Below, piece by piece: positions 15,423 to 22,663 of a stretch of DNA of 36,394 bases. Source of the DNA: a virus. The notes under the pieces were generated by a model. That model had not been told where the DNA came from and did no database searches. It saw only the letters and a list, made by a program, of their open reading frames with translations. The stretch is taken from positions 1 to 36,394 of the IMG/VR virus record IMGVR_UViG_3300025585_000022; one strand, written 5' to 3'. Position numbers and translations under genes: made by a program. Position 1 is the stretch's first letter. Each line of letters opens with the position of its first letter.

Positions 15423-15818
15423 ATGTCATCATTTAGCGATTACACCGAAAACCTAGTGTTGACCTGGCTCTTTACGGGCAGCAGCGCCACACGCCCCACA
15501 GCCTGGTATGTTGGCCTCTTTACGGCTGCCCCAAGCGACACTGGTGGCGGCACTGAAGTGACCGGCAATGGTTATGCCAGAGTGGCCACCGGCACGATCT
15601 CAGGCTCTGGCACATCCACTACATTCACCAATGCAGCGGCCATCGAGTTTGCAGCTGCCAGCGGTGGCAACTGGGGATCAATTGGCTGGGCTGGTGTGTT
15701 TGACGCATCAAGCTCTGGCAATCTTTTGGCCTGGGCTCCATTGTCCACAGCTCGCACCATCAATGATGGTGATGTCTTGCGCATTCCAGCGACTTCATTG
15801 AGCATCACTTTGGCTTGA
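15423..15818 (+). CDS. Small tail/decoration protein, 131 aa
   Basis: All-beta, glycine- and serine-rich protein containing TAWYVGLFTAAPSDTGGGTEV followed by a GYARVA phrase, seen widely in phage tail-associated small proteins. It ends DGDVLRIPATSLSITLA. The exact role is unknown; it probably lies on the tail or baseplate-like end, by position at the head of the receptor-binding block. The ribosome site ATAAGGACTGATA at 15411-15423 recurs almost unchanged before the fibre gene at 17266. Confidence 0.72.
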   Translation: MSSFSDYTENLVLTWLFTGSSATRPTAWYVGLFTAAPSDTGGGTEVTGNGYARVATGTISGSGTSTTFTNAAAIEFAAASGGNWGSIGWAGVFDASSSGNLLAWAPLSTARTINDGDVLRIPATSLSITLA

Positions 15819-15819
15819 T

Positions 15820-16632
15820 ATGGCTGCCTATGGATCGGGGAATTTTGGCGCTGGTCAATACTCTGATCCAAGGGTAGGCTACGGCTACGGCTCTTATGGG
15901 GTCGGCAATTATTCAAAAGGCTCATTCGAGCCAAGCGTGACGATCACGGCCACCAGCTCCATGAGCATTGGGGCCTCGGTGGTATCAAACGCTGCGGTGG
16001 CCATTAGCGCCCAATCCACCATGTCGGTGGCAGCGACCAGGTACACATTCACATCCCTGGCAATCTCTGACACAAGCTCGATGGCAGTCACTGCCAACAG
16101 CATTCAGTCAACGCCTCTGGCAATCTCAAGCACCAGCTCCATGGCCATCAATGGCCTGCGGTATGCCATAGGTGCGGCCACCATCAGTGACACAAGCACA
16201 ATGGCTGTGGCGGCCACCAGGTATGCATCGGCTGCCATTGAGATAAGCGACAGCAGCACAGTGTCCATTGCAGCCACCAGGTACGCATTTGGCGCGTTTG
16301 ATATCTCTGACACATCCAGCATGGAAGTGTCGACCTCAGTGATTGTGAACAACGGCATTGTTTTGTCTGTTTACAGTTACATGGAGGTGGCTGCATACAC
16401 GACACAAAATGCAGTCGTTCCAATCGTTTCGACATCATCCATGTCAGTCAATGCAAGACTAAAATGGGAAGACGAGAGCGACACATCAGAGACCTGGTCA
16501 GCGATATCTGATAATTCAGAAACCTGGACACCAATCTCTGATACATCAGAAACATGGGATGCAATTAGCGACAACAGTGAAAGCTGGTCGCCAATTGCTG
16601 ATAATAGTGAATCCTGGCAAATTGCCGCATGA
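15820..16632 (+). CDS. Repeat-rich structural protein, 270 aa
   Basis: After a glycine-tyrosine head (residues 1-35), the chain consists of about nine 20-residue repeats of the form S-x-T-S-S-M-x-V followed by a variable strand and x-A-I (about residues 40-215). It then carries five 10-residue repeats SDTSETWxxI/SDNSESWxPI (220-270). The first set resembles stacked beta strands with a hydrophobic Met/Val ladder; the second puts tryptophans at fixed intervals. It is probably an elongated fibre or surface protein. I know no exact family. It sits between two tail-end genes in the receptor-binding block. Confidence 0.75.
   Translation: MAAYGSGNFGAGQYSDPRVGYGYGSYGVGNYSKGSFEPSVTITATSSMSIGASVVSNAAVAISAQSTMSVAATRYTFTSLAISDTSSMAVTANSIQSTPLAISSTSSMAINGLRYAIGAATISDTSTMAVAATRYASAAIEISDSSTVSIAATRYAFGAFDISDTSSMEVSTSVIVNNGIVLSVYSYMEVAAYTTQNAVVPIVSTSSMSVNARLKWEDESDTSETWSAISDNSETWTPISDTSETWDAISDNSESWSPIADNSESWQIAA
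15937..16475 (+). repeat. About nine degenerate 60-bp coding repeats
   Basis: Tandem units of roughly 60 bp encode the ISDTSSMAVxATRYxxxx-type repeat. Several units share near-identical DNA such as ATCTCTGACACAAGC or GCCACCAGGTA, which would favour repeat-number change by slippage or recombination. The left boundary is approximate. Confidence 0.65.
16477..16629 (+). repeat. Five 30-bp coding repeats (SDxSExW)
   Basis: Five consecutive 30-bp units encode S-D-x-S-E-x-W-x-x-I, alternating DT and DN variants. The last unit is slightly diverged (ADNSESWQIAA) and ends the gene. Confidence 0.85.
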
Positions 16633-16640
16633 GGTGAAAA

Positions 16641-17255
16641 ATGGCTGATACCACAACGACCAACCTATTACTGACCAAACCAGAGGTCGGTGCATCTACT
16701 GATTCCTGGGGAACGAAGCTCAACAGCGACCTGGACACCATTGATGCATTGTTTGATGCCGGGCCAGTGCTGAAGGTGGCCAAGGGTGGCACTGGCATTT
16801 CATCTTTTGGCACTGGTGTGGCCACCTGGCTTGGCACTCCATCGAGCGCAAACCTGGCAGCTGCCGTGACGGGTGAGACAGGCTCTGGCGCTTTGGTGTT
16901 TGGCACAGCGCCAACAATAAGCAATCCGACTGTCACCAACTATGTTGAAACGCCTTACAGCGCAAACAGCAGCACTGCCATCACGATTGACTTGGCCAAT
17001 GGCACAGTCCAAATCATCACCCTGACAGGCAATGCCACAATCACCATGCCAACGGCCACCAGTGGCAAATCGTTTGTGATGATGTTGAAGCAAGATGGCA
17101 CTGGCTCTCGAACTGTGACCTGGTCGACAGTCAAGTGGGCAGGCGGCACAGCACCGACAATCACCAGCACGGCCTCGCGCCTGGACCTATTGTCATTTTT
17201 CGCTGACGGGACAAATTGGTATGGCGCTGTAATTTCACAGAACTACACACCATAA
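16641..17255 (+). CDS. Tail fibre-like structural protein, 204 aa
   Basis: Begins [20 protein letters not shown] followed by GTKLN and DLDTIDALF, a common start for phage tail fibre and baseplate-end proteins. The glycine-rich [14 protein letters not shown] motif follows, and a C-terminal beta domain ([36 protein letters not shown]) resembles the phage tail-fibre/spike collar strands. It is probably the virion-attached part of the receptor-binding apparatus, with the large 805-aa fibre downstream. Confidence 0.78.
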   Translation: MADTTTTNLLLTKPEVGASTDSWGTKLNSDLDTIDALFDAGPVLKVAKGGTGISSFGTGVATWLGTPSSANLAAAVTGETGSGALVFGTAPTISNPTVTNYVETPYSANSSTAITIDLANGTVQIITLTGNATITMPTATSGKSFVMMLKQDGTGSRTVTWSTVKWAGGTAPTITSTASRLDLLSFFADGTNWYGAVISQNYTP

Positions 17256-17265
17256 GGACTGATAA

Positions 17266-19683
17266 ATGTTTGCAGCATCTAAAACAGCATCAGTCTCTGG
17301 TGGCTATCAAATCTCACGCAGTTTGCGCTTTAACAGCGCAGATTCTGCTTATCTGAATCGTACCCCTGCGAGTGCGGGAAATCGTAGAACTTGGACTTTA
17401 TCTGCATGGGTTAAGCGGTCTGAGATAAGTGCATCTGGTGCAAGAAATTTGTATTTTGTGGATGGCAACTCAGATTCCACATACGCATCGCTTTTCTTCC
17501 AGACCACAAACACTTTTATCTTTGAGGCTTGGACTGTAAATTACTTTGTTTCTACTGCTGTTTATCGTGACCCATCTGCGTGGTATCACATTGTTATCGC
17601 TTGGGATACAACTCAGGCAACTAACACAAACCGAGTAAAGGTTTATATAAATGGGCAAGATGCGGCAGGGTCTTATAACTACCCATCTCAAAATGCTGAT
17701 GGCCCAATAAGTAACTCAGTCATTCAGTATTTGGGGAGAGCATCTACCAATACATTTAACGGCTACATGACCGAAGTGAATTTCATCGATGGTCAAGCCC
17801 TAACCCCATCATCATTCGGTGAAACAAACTCACAAACAGGCGTATGGCAACCTAAAGCCTACTCAGGCTCATACGGCACTAACGGCTTTTATCTGAACTT
17901 CTCAGACAACAGTAACACCACCGCGGCCACGCTGGGCAAGGACTACTCAGGCAACGGCAACAACTGGACACCTAATAACTTCAGCGTGACTGCTGGTGCG
18001 GGTAATGACTCTCTTGTTGATTCACCAACATCGTATGGAACTGATACTGGTGTGGGTGGGACTGTGCGGGGTAATTACGCTACGCTGAATCCGCTGAACG
18101 CTACGCCATCGGCATTGATTTCAAATGGCAATTTGTATGCGTTATCCAATTTGTCAGGACATTACACTTCTGCCCCTGCAACAATTTCTGTAACTTCTGG
18201 CAAGTGGTATGCAGAAGTTGTTTTCACAAGAGTGGCGGGTTCTACTGATTCTTATTATGTTGGTGTTGCTGATGCGGCATGGCAAGCAAGCCAAATAGAT
18301 AACGGCGGTTGGTATGGTCGTTGGTGGCGAGATGGCACTGGTTATGCTTATGGCGATACTGGAAACAAAATAACTGGCACAACATCTTCATCGTATGGCG
18401 CAACCTATACGCAAGGCGATGTAATTGGCATTGCTTTGGACATGGATGCTGGAACGCTGACATTCTATAAAAACGGCACAAGTCAAGGTGTTGCGTTTAC
18501 AGGCATCACAGGCACTAAAACAATGGCGGCTGGTGCTTACAAAGACACAGGCATCACTTTGTCGTTTGACATCAATCTTGGTCAACGCCCCTTCGCCTAC
18601 ACAGCCCCCTCTGGCTTCAAAGCACTCTGCACACAGAACTTGCCAACGCCTACGATTGGGGCGACTACGGCTACGCAAGCAAATCAATACTTTACGCCAG
18701 TCTTGTACACAGGTAATGGCTCAAATGGAAACGCAATTACAGTCGGTTTTCAACCTGATTTTACTTGGCTTAAAGGCCGTAGCAATGCTCAAAATCACGG
18801 CTTGTTTGATGCTGTTCGAGGTGCAGGAAAAGGATTGCAATCCAATAGCACTGGTGCTGAATACAATTTGACAGACACCCTTAACAGTTTTAATGCAAAC
18901 GGATTTACAGTAAATAACGACAGCACATTTAATGGAAGTGGTTACACCTATGTCGCATGGAACTGGAAAGCCAACGGCTCTGGCTCAACCAACACATCAG
19001 GCACTATCACTTCAACAGTAAGCGCAAACACTACGAGTGGGTTTAGTGTGGTGACTTATACAGGCACAGGTTCAGCCGCTACGATTGGACATGGCTTAGG
19101 CGTTGCCCCATCAATGCTTATTTTTAAGTCAAGAAGCAATGGCTCTGAAAACTGGAATGTTTATCACAAGTCACTTGGCGCATCTACGAACATTCTGCTT
19201 AATTCTACAATTGCGGCTTTTACCGATGCAGCGTTTCTTAACGCTACTGCACCAACATCAACTGTGTTATCGGTAGGTGGTTCTGGTTCAACTGGTACTA
19301 ATCAAAGTAGTGGCACTTATGTTTGCTATGCGTTTGCTGAAGTAGCAGGGTATAGCAAGTTTGGCTCTTACACAGGCAATGGTTCTACTAATTTTATCTA
19401 CACAGGCTTTAGACCCGCCTATGTTTTAATCAGAAGAACTAATGTTGCCGCAGGATGGGGAATACTTGATTCAGCTAGAAATTCAATTAACTCAGCAAAT
19501 AAATCTATAAACGCCAATGTTTCTGATGCTGAAGGCGTAGGCACAGCAGGCTCTCAATATGTAGATTTGTTATCTAATGGCTTTAAATGTCTTGATAGTT
19601 CTGCTGGATTCAATGCTAGTGGTGACACATACATCTACATGGCATTTGCCGAAGCACCATTTAAATATTCCCTTGCACGATAG
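17266..19683 (+). CDS. Large tail fibre with LamG-like and SPRY-like domains, 805 aa
   Basis: Residues about 20-185 look like a LamG/concanavalin-like jelly roll (SLRFNSADSAYLNRTP, WTLSAWVKRS, RVKVYINGQ). A linker DYSGNGNNWTPNNFS follows. Residues about 300-450 look like a SPRY/B30.2 fold (SGKWYAEVVF, GDVIGIALDMDAGTLTFYKN). The C-terminal half has two repeats starting YTGNGS and including the phrase GFQPDFTWLKGRS or GFRPAYVLIRRT, of a DUF7483-like type. This would be the receptor-binding fibre. Base and codon use are more AT-rich than neighbouring genes, a sign of recent exchange. Confidence 0.82.
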   Translation: MFAASKTASVSGGYQISRSLRFNSADSAYLNRTPASAGNRRTWTLSAWVKRSEISASGARNLYFVDGNSDSTYASLFFQTTNTFIFEAWTVNYFVSTAVYRDPSAWYHIVIAWDTTQATNTNRVKVYINGQDAAGSYNYPSQNADGPISNSVIQYLGRASTNTFNGYMTEVNFIDGQALTPSSFGETNSQTGVWQPKAYSGSYGTNGFYLNFSDNSNTTAATLGKDYSGNGNNWTPNNFSVTAGAGNDSLVDSPTSYGTDTGVGGTVRGNYATLNPLNATPSALISNGNLYALSNLSGHYTSAPATISVTSGKWYAEVVFTRVAGSTDSYYVGVADAAWQASQIDNGGWYGRWWRDGTGYAYGDTGNKITGTTSSSYGATYTQGDVIGIALDMDAGTLTFYKNGTSQGVAFTGITGTKTMAAGAYKDTGITLSFDINLGQRPFAYTAPSGFKALCTQNLPTPTIGATTATQANQYFTPVLYTGNGSNGNAITVGFQPDFTWLKGRSNAQNHGLFDAVRGAGKGLQSNSTGAEYNLTDTLNSFNANGFTVNNDSTFNGSGYTYVAWNWKANGSGSTNTSGTITSTVSANTTSGFSVVTYTGTGSAATIGHGLGVAPSMLIFKSRSNGSENWNVYHKSLGASTNILLNSTIAAFTDAAFLNATAPTSTVLSVGGSGSTGTNQSSGTYVCYAFAEVAGYSKFGSYTGNGSTNFIYTGFRPAYVLIRRTNVAAGWGILDSARNSINSANKSINANVSDAEGVGTAGSQYVDLLSNGFKCLDSSAGFNASGDTYIYMAFAEAPFKYSLAR

Positions 19684-19691
19684 GACTCAAT

Positions 19692-20201
19692 ATGTACGCA
19701 CTCATTGAAAACAACGCAGTCACCCAAGTTGGTGAACTATCAATTCTCTTTCCAAACACATCTAACCCTACTGCTGAATTTGCTCAAGAGCAAGGTGCAT
19801 TAGAAGTGGTTGAAGGTGAGCAAAAAGACCAACGCTTCTATTGGGTGACTTTTGACAAGTACGAAGTAACTGGCAATGTTGTTACACGAACTTATGTAAA
19901 TACTCCAAAGGCTTTGGAAGATGTGACAGAAACACCAGAAGGTCAGACTGAGCCTATAACGACTAAGGGTTTAAAAAGCCAATTCATCAGCCAGGTCAAA
20001 GCTGCTGCCAATAGTCAATTGGCCAGCACCGACTGGTGCGTGACCAGGAAGTTTGAGCGCAACATCGATGTGCCAGCAGACATTGCCACGGCCCGTGCAG
20101 CCATCATTGCTGATTGCACTGCCAAGGAAGCAGCCATTGCAGCCTGCACGACCATGGAGCAGCTCATCGCTGTGGTCGCACCAGTCACGACCATGGAGTA
20201 A
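19692..20201 (+). CDS. Tail fibre assembly-like protein (chimeric), 169 aa
   Basis: It lies just after the fibre gene. The N-terminal two-thirds (MYALIENNAVTQVGELS, FYWVTFDKYEV) resembles short fibre-associated or chaperone proteins. The C-terminal part (TDWCVTRKFERNIDVPADIA, followed by alternating A and I helices) has the DUF4376-like fibre-assembly look. Composition changes inside the gene: up to about 19980 it is AT-rich like the fibre, after that it matches the rest of the genome. The transferred segment may therefore end inside this gene. Confidence 0.65.
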   Translation: MYALIENNAVTQVGELSILFPNTSNPTAEFAQEQGALEVVEGEQKDQRFYWVTFDKYEVTGNVVTRTYVNTPKALEDVTETPEGQTEPITTKGLKSQFISQVKAAANSQLASTDWCVTRKFERNIDVPADIATARAAIIADCTAKEAAIAACTTMEQLIAVVAPVTTME

Positions 20202-20203
20202 AC

Positions 20204-20401
20204 ATGGACGCTGATGTCGATAAGCGCCTGGCCGTGCATGAAGCCATTTGTGCAGAGCGATACAACAGTATCGCCAACACGCTCAAAGAGGGTGACAGAC
20301 GCATGACCAAGATTGAGTATTTGCTCTACGCTGCAATCCTGGCTGTTTTGCTTGGACCAGGTGTGGCTGCCGAATTCGTCAAGAAAATATTCGGGCTATG
20401 A
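20204..20401 (+). CDS. Candidate holin (XhlA-like layout), 65 aa
   Basis: A charged amphipathic N-terminal region of about 38 residues (MDADVDKRLAVHEAICAERY...) is followed by one hydrophobic segment YLLYAAILAVLLGPGVAAEF, then a short basic tail FVKKIFGL. This resembles haemolysin XhlA-type or other single-TM holins. It starts the membrane/lysis block, preceded by GGAG 5 nt upstream, and overlaps the next tiny membrane gene by ATGA. Which of the membrane proteins here is the holin is not provable by sequence. Confidence 0.6.
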   Translation: MDADVDKRLAVHEAICAERYNSIANTLKEGDRRMTKIEYLLYAAILAVLLGPGVAAEFVKKIFGL

Positions 20402-20490
20402 AAGACTGGGCCGTGGCATTCATCGCTGCGGCTCTGTTGACTGCCACCATCGTTTGGTGCTTTTTTGTCATCATTTTGTTTTGGCCATGA
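20398..20490 (+). CDS. Tiny one-helix membrane peptide, 30 aa
   Basis: Sequence MKDWAVAFIAAALLTATIVW continuing hydrophobic to FWP: nearly the whole peptide is one transmembrane helix with a short charged start. Both ends overlap neighbouring genes by ATGA, which argues that it is a real gene. It could be a holin partner or antiholin; unproven. Confidence 0.55.
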   Translation: MKDWAVAFIAAALLTATIVWCFFVIILFWP

Positions 20491-20603
20491 TCTATGCTCT
20501 GGTCCTACTAGCAGCTGCCGAATATAGATGCACCAGGTGGATTTGGTCGGGTGATGTCTACAATCGAAGGGTTGTCTGCATCAAGTGGGAGAAGAGGACA
20601 TGA
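20487..20603 (+). CDS. Tiny membrane-associated protein, 38 aa
   Basis: Hydrophobic start MIYALVLLAAAEYRCTRWIW followed by a basic tail ending CIKWEKRT. The start may act as a signal or membrane anchor. ATGA overlaps link it to the gene before and to the HNH endonuclease after. No known family. Confidence 0.5.
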   Translation: MIYALVLLAAAEYRCTRWIWSGDVYNRRVVCIKWEKRT

Positions 20604-21088
20604 TTGACCATGAAACAGTAAAAAAATTGTTTCACTATGACGCTGAAAGTGGCATGCTACTTTGGCGAAATGGTAACAATCGAAATGTTAAGCCTTGGCA
20701 ACAAGCCAAAGCGCCAAATGGCAATGGCTATTACTCTGTAAAAATAAACAATAAAAGCTATCCAGTCCACAGAATAGTTTGGCTTTATGTTTATGGTGAT
20801 TTCCCACAATCAGACATTGACCACAAAAATAGAATCAGAAATGACAATAGACTTTGCAATTTGCGTGCTGTAACAAGAACAGACAATTGCCAAAATATTT
20901 CATTGCCAAGCCACAATAAGAGTGGCCATCTAGGTGTGTCTTGGTTAAAAACACACAATGCTTGGACAGTCTATGTCAAAGTAAATAAGAAAAATAAATG
21001 GCTTGGTCATTACAAAAATTTAGACGCAGCCATTGCTGCAAGAAAAGCTGGTGAAGCTAAGTATTACAACTTACCAGAGGTGACATGA
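20600..21088 (+). CDS. HNH homing endonuclease with AP2-like domain
   Basis: A 162-aa protein. The N-terminal part has a NUMOD/HNH start (FHYDAESGMLLWRNG). The HNH_3 core is IDHKNRIRNDNRLCNLRAVT, with the asparagine-rich follow-on TRTDNCQN. A C-terminal AP2-like DNA-binding region (GHLGVSWLKTHNAWTVYVKV...KWLGHYKNLDAAIAARKAGE) completes it. Such free-standing enzymes nick or cut phage DNA at target sites and spread by homing. The gene is markedly AT-rich compared with its neighbours, a sign of transfer. It fits exactly between ATGA overlaps on both sides (20600-20603 and 21085-21088). Confidence 0.9.
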   Translation: MIDHETVKKLFHYDAESGMLLWRNGNNRNVKPWQQAKAPNGNGYYSVKINNKSYPVHRIVWLYVYGDFPQSDIDHKNRIRNDNRLCNLRAVTRTDNCQNISLPSHNKSGHLGVSWLKTHNAWTVYVKVNKKNKWLGHYKNLDAAIAARKAGEAKYYNLPEVT

Positions 21089-21585
21089 TGTTGGACCCCA
21101 TAAGTGCATTAAACGGCCTGCAAAGCGCCATCAGCATGGTCAAAAAGGCCAGCAAGGTCGCCAATGATTTGGGCGGTCTGGCCCCCATGATTGGCAAGAT
21201 GTTTGATGCCAAGAGCCAGGCCACCAAGGCCATGCTCCAGGCCAAGCGCGAGAAAAAAGGCTCCAACATGGGAGCAGCCCTGCAAATCGAGATGGCCCTG
21301 GAGCAGGCCAGAGCATTTGAGGAAGAGCTGAAAATGCTCTTTATGCAGACCGGCAAGATCGATGTCTGGAACAAGATCAAAGCTCGCCAGGCTGAGATGG
21401 ACAGGGATGATGCCAAAGAAATGGCTGCCTTGAAGGCCGAGGAAAAGAAGGCCAAACAAAAAGAGCAAGAGATGAATGAGCTGGCCATGATCATTGCAGG
21501 CTGTGCTTTTGTTTTGTTTCTGGTCTTTGTTGGCGTGAATGAATTGATGGACTTCTGCCAAACAACCAAACGCTGTGGTCGATGA
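21085..21585 (+). CDS. Coiled-coil membrane protein, 166 aa
   Basis: N-terminal helices (ISALNGLQSAISMVKKASKV) are followed by a long charged coiled coil (MDRDDAKEMAALKAEEKKAK). A C-terminal transmembrane segment (LAMIIAGCAFVLFLVFVGV) and a short CQTTKRCGR tail complete it. The layout suggests a membrane-anchored protein of the lysis or superinfection block; no family identified. ATG 21085 or 21088 may be the true start; GAGG at 21077-21080 fits either. Confidence 0.7.
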   Translation: MMLDPISALNGLQSAISMVKKASKVANDLGGLAPMIGKMFDAKSQATKAMLQAKREKKGSNMGAALQIEMALEQARAFEEELKMLFMQTGKIDVWNKIKARQAEMDRDDAKEMAALKAEEKKAKQKEQEMNELAMIIAGCAFVLFLVFVGVNELMDFCQTTKRCGR

Positions 21586-21734
21586 ATGAGTATCAGAAAC
21601 AATTTGATTTGTTTCTCAAAATCTTTGTGCGAATGTGCATCGCCTGGTATGTGCTTGGACTGCTGCGCTACTTGCCTGATGACTTGTCGGACAAGATCGT
21701 GAATCTGCTTTTGAGCAAGGTGGGATTAGGATGA
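21582..21734 (+). CDS. Small amphipathic/membrane protein, 50 aa
   Basis: Sequence MNEYQKQFDLFLKIFVRMCI followed by AWYVLGLLRYLPDDL and a helical tail. One moderately hydrophobic helix is likely. It overlaps the previous stop and the next start by ATGA. Function unknown; membrane association is inferred. Confidence 0.6.
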   Translation: MNEYQKQFDLFLKIFVRMCIAWYVLGLLRYLPDDLSDKIVNLLLSKVGLG

Positions 21735-21907
21735 AAATCTCTTTGTATCAAGTCAATGGCCAATTGCTCAAGGAGGCCCAGAGGGTGATCAGGCAGCAAA
21801 ACCTCCAGCAGCTTGAGCAATTGAATCGCCAGGCTGAAAAGCAGATCAAAGACCAGCAGCTCAAGGCACAATGGGTCAAACCTAATTCTGTGGATGTGTA
21901 CGCATGA
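21731..21907 (+). CDS. Small glutamine-rich coiled-coil protein, 58 aa
   Basis: After MKISLYQVNGQ the chain is a continuous Q-, L-, K-rich helix (RVIRQQNLQQLEQLNRQAEK), predicted coiled coil. It has no signal or membrane segment. It is positioned between membrane genes with ATGA overlaps on both sides. Role unknown. Confidence 0.6.
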   Translation: MKISLYQVNGQLLKEAQRVIRQQNLQQLEQLNRQAEKQIKDQQLKAQWVKPNSVDVYA

Positions 21908-22107
21908 AATACTTAATTGCAATTGCCCTGGTCATGCTCACTGGCTGTGAAGACCGGTACAGATATAAGTGTCAGAATCCTGACCACTTTCATGCCGAAG
22001 AGTGTCAGAAGCCAAAGTGTTTATTCACTCAGCAGTGTCCAGAATACCTGGTCGCGCCAATACTTGAAAAGAAGGTGAACGATGTCCAACCTACTCCAGA
22101 AAAATGA
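21904..22107 (+). CDS. Putative Cys-rich lipoprotein, 67 aa
   Basis: An N-terminal signal with basic start and lipobox, MKYLIAIALVMLTGC: LTGC ends the hydrophobic stretch at residue 15. The mature part has several further cysteines (YKC, EEC, PKC, QQC), suggesting disulfides in the periplasm. Candidate roles are an outer-membrane lipoprotein for superinfection exclusion or a lysis helper; neither is shown. It overlaps the next gene by 26 bp. Confidence 0.65.
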   Translation: MKYLIAIALVMLTGCEDRYRYKCQNPDHFHAEECQKPKCLFTQQCPEYLVAPILEKKVNDVQPTPEK

Positions 22108-22663
22108 GCCTTTAACAGCAGAAGCCATTGAGGTAAGAATCTGGGGCTTTGTGGTGGTGGTGGTCACATTGATTTTGTGCTTCATCGTGATTGCGCTTTT
22201 GTACTCAGTGACTTTTGTCACTCAGCCGATCAAATCAATGGCCCCCATTGACCAGGCTTATACAAAGATGTTGAATGACATCGTGCTGCTGATTGTGGGT
22301 GGCATTGGTGGCGTGATGACAAAACGTGCTGTCGGCTCTGGTGCAAGGGCTTTGGCAGCGCCACAGCCTCCAATGCAGCCAATGCCCATGATGATGCAGC
22401 CAATGGCTGCCGGATATCCAACTGGATACTTAACCCCAACGACTGGATACTTAAACCCAACGACTGGATACTCAAACAACCATGGATTCACGGCCAGCAC
22501 CAATGGCATCCCAAGTCAGCCGTTTGGCGCGATGCCGACCTGGACCAATCCAGAGCTTGATGAGTCCTGGACACCTGGTCCACCACCAGACACGCCACCA
22601 GACCATCTTGAGGATGACCATGAGCGCGTTCAATTGGCGGCTGCACGCCAGGAGGCTGACTAA
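22082..22663 (+). CDS. Two-helix membrane protein with repeat region, 193 aa
   Basis: TM1 is around residues 20-43 (WGFVVVVVTLILCFIVIALL) and a second hydrophobic segment is around 66-80 (DIVLLIVGGIGGVM). The rest is a proline- and methionine-rich cytoplasmic or periplasmic tail with PMQPMPMMMQPM, tandem TGYLTPT/TGYLNPT units and an acidic end. Candidate holin or membrane scaffold by position before the spanins; no family recognised. Its stop overlaps the Rz-like gene. Confidence 0.68.
   Translation: MSNLLQKNEPLTAEAIEVRIWGFVVVVVTLILCFIVIALLYSVTFVTQPIKSMAPIDQAYTKMLNDIVLLIVGGIGGVMTKRAVGSGARALAAPQPPMQPMPMMMQPMAAGYPTGYLTPTTGYLNPTTGYSNNHGFTASTNGIPSQPFGAMPTWTNPELDESWTPGPPPDTPPDHLEDDHERVQLAAARQEAD
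22421..22477 (+). repeat. 21-bp tandem repeat, 2.7 copies
   Basis: ACTGGATACTTAAcCCCAACG-type units start at 22421, 22442 and 22463 (the last partial), encoding TGYLTPT, TGYLNPT and TGYSNN. The near identity at DNA level indicates recent tandem duplication. Confidence 0.85.

Noticed and set aside
15937-16475. CRISPR-like regular repeats
   Set aside because: Units are in frame, degenerate at DNA level and encode a continuous protein; no conserved direct repeats with unique spacers.
18488-18871. Alternative frame inside the large fibre gene
   Set aside because: No start context and no domain; the main frame has clear fold motifs throughout.
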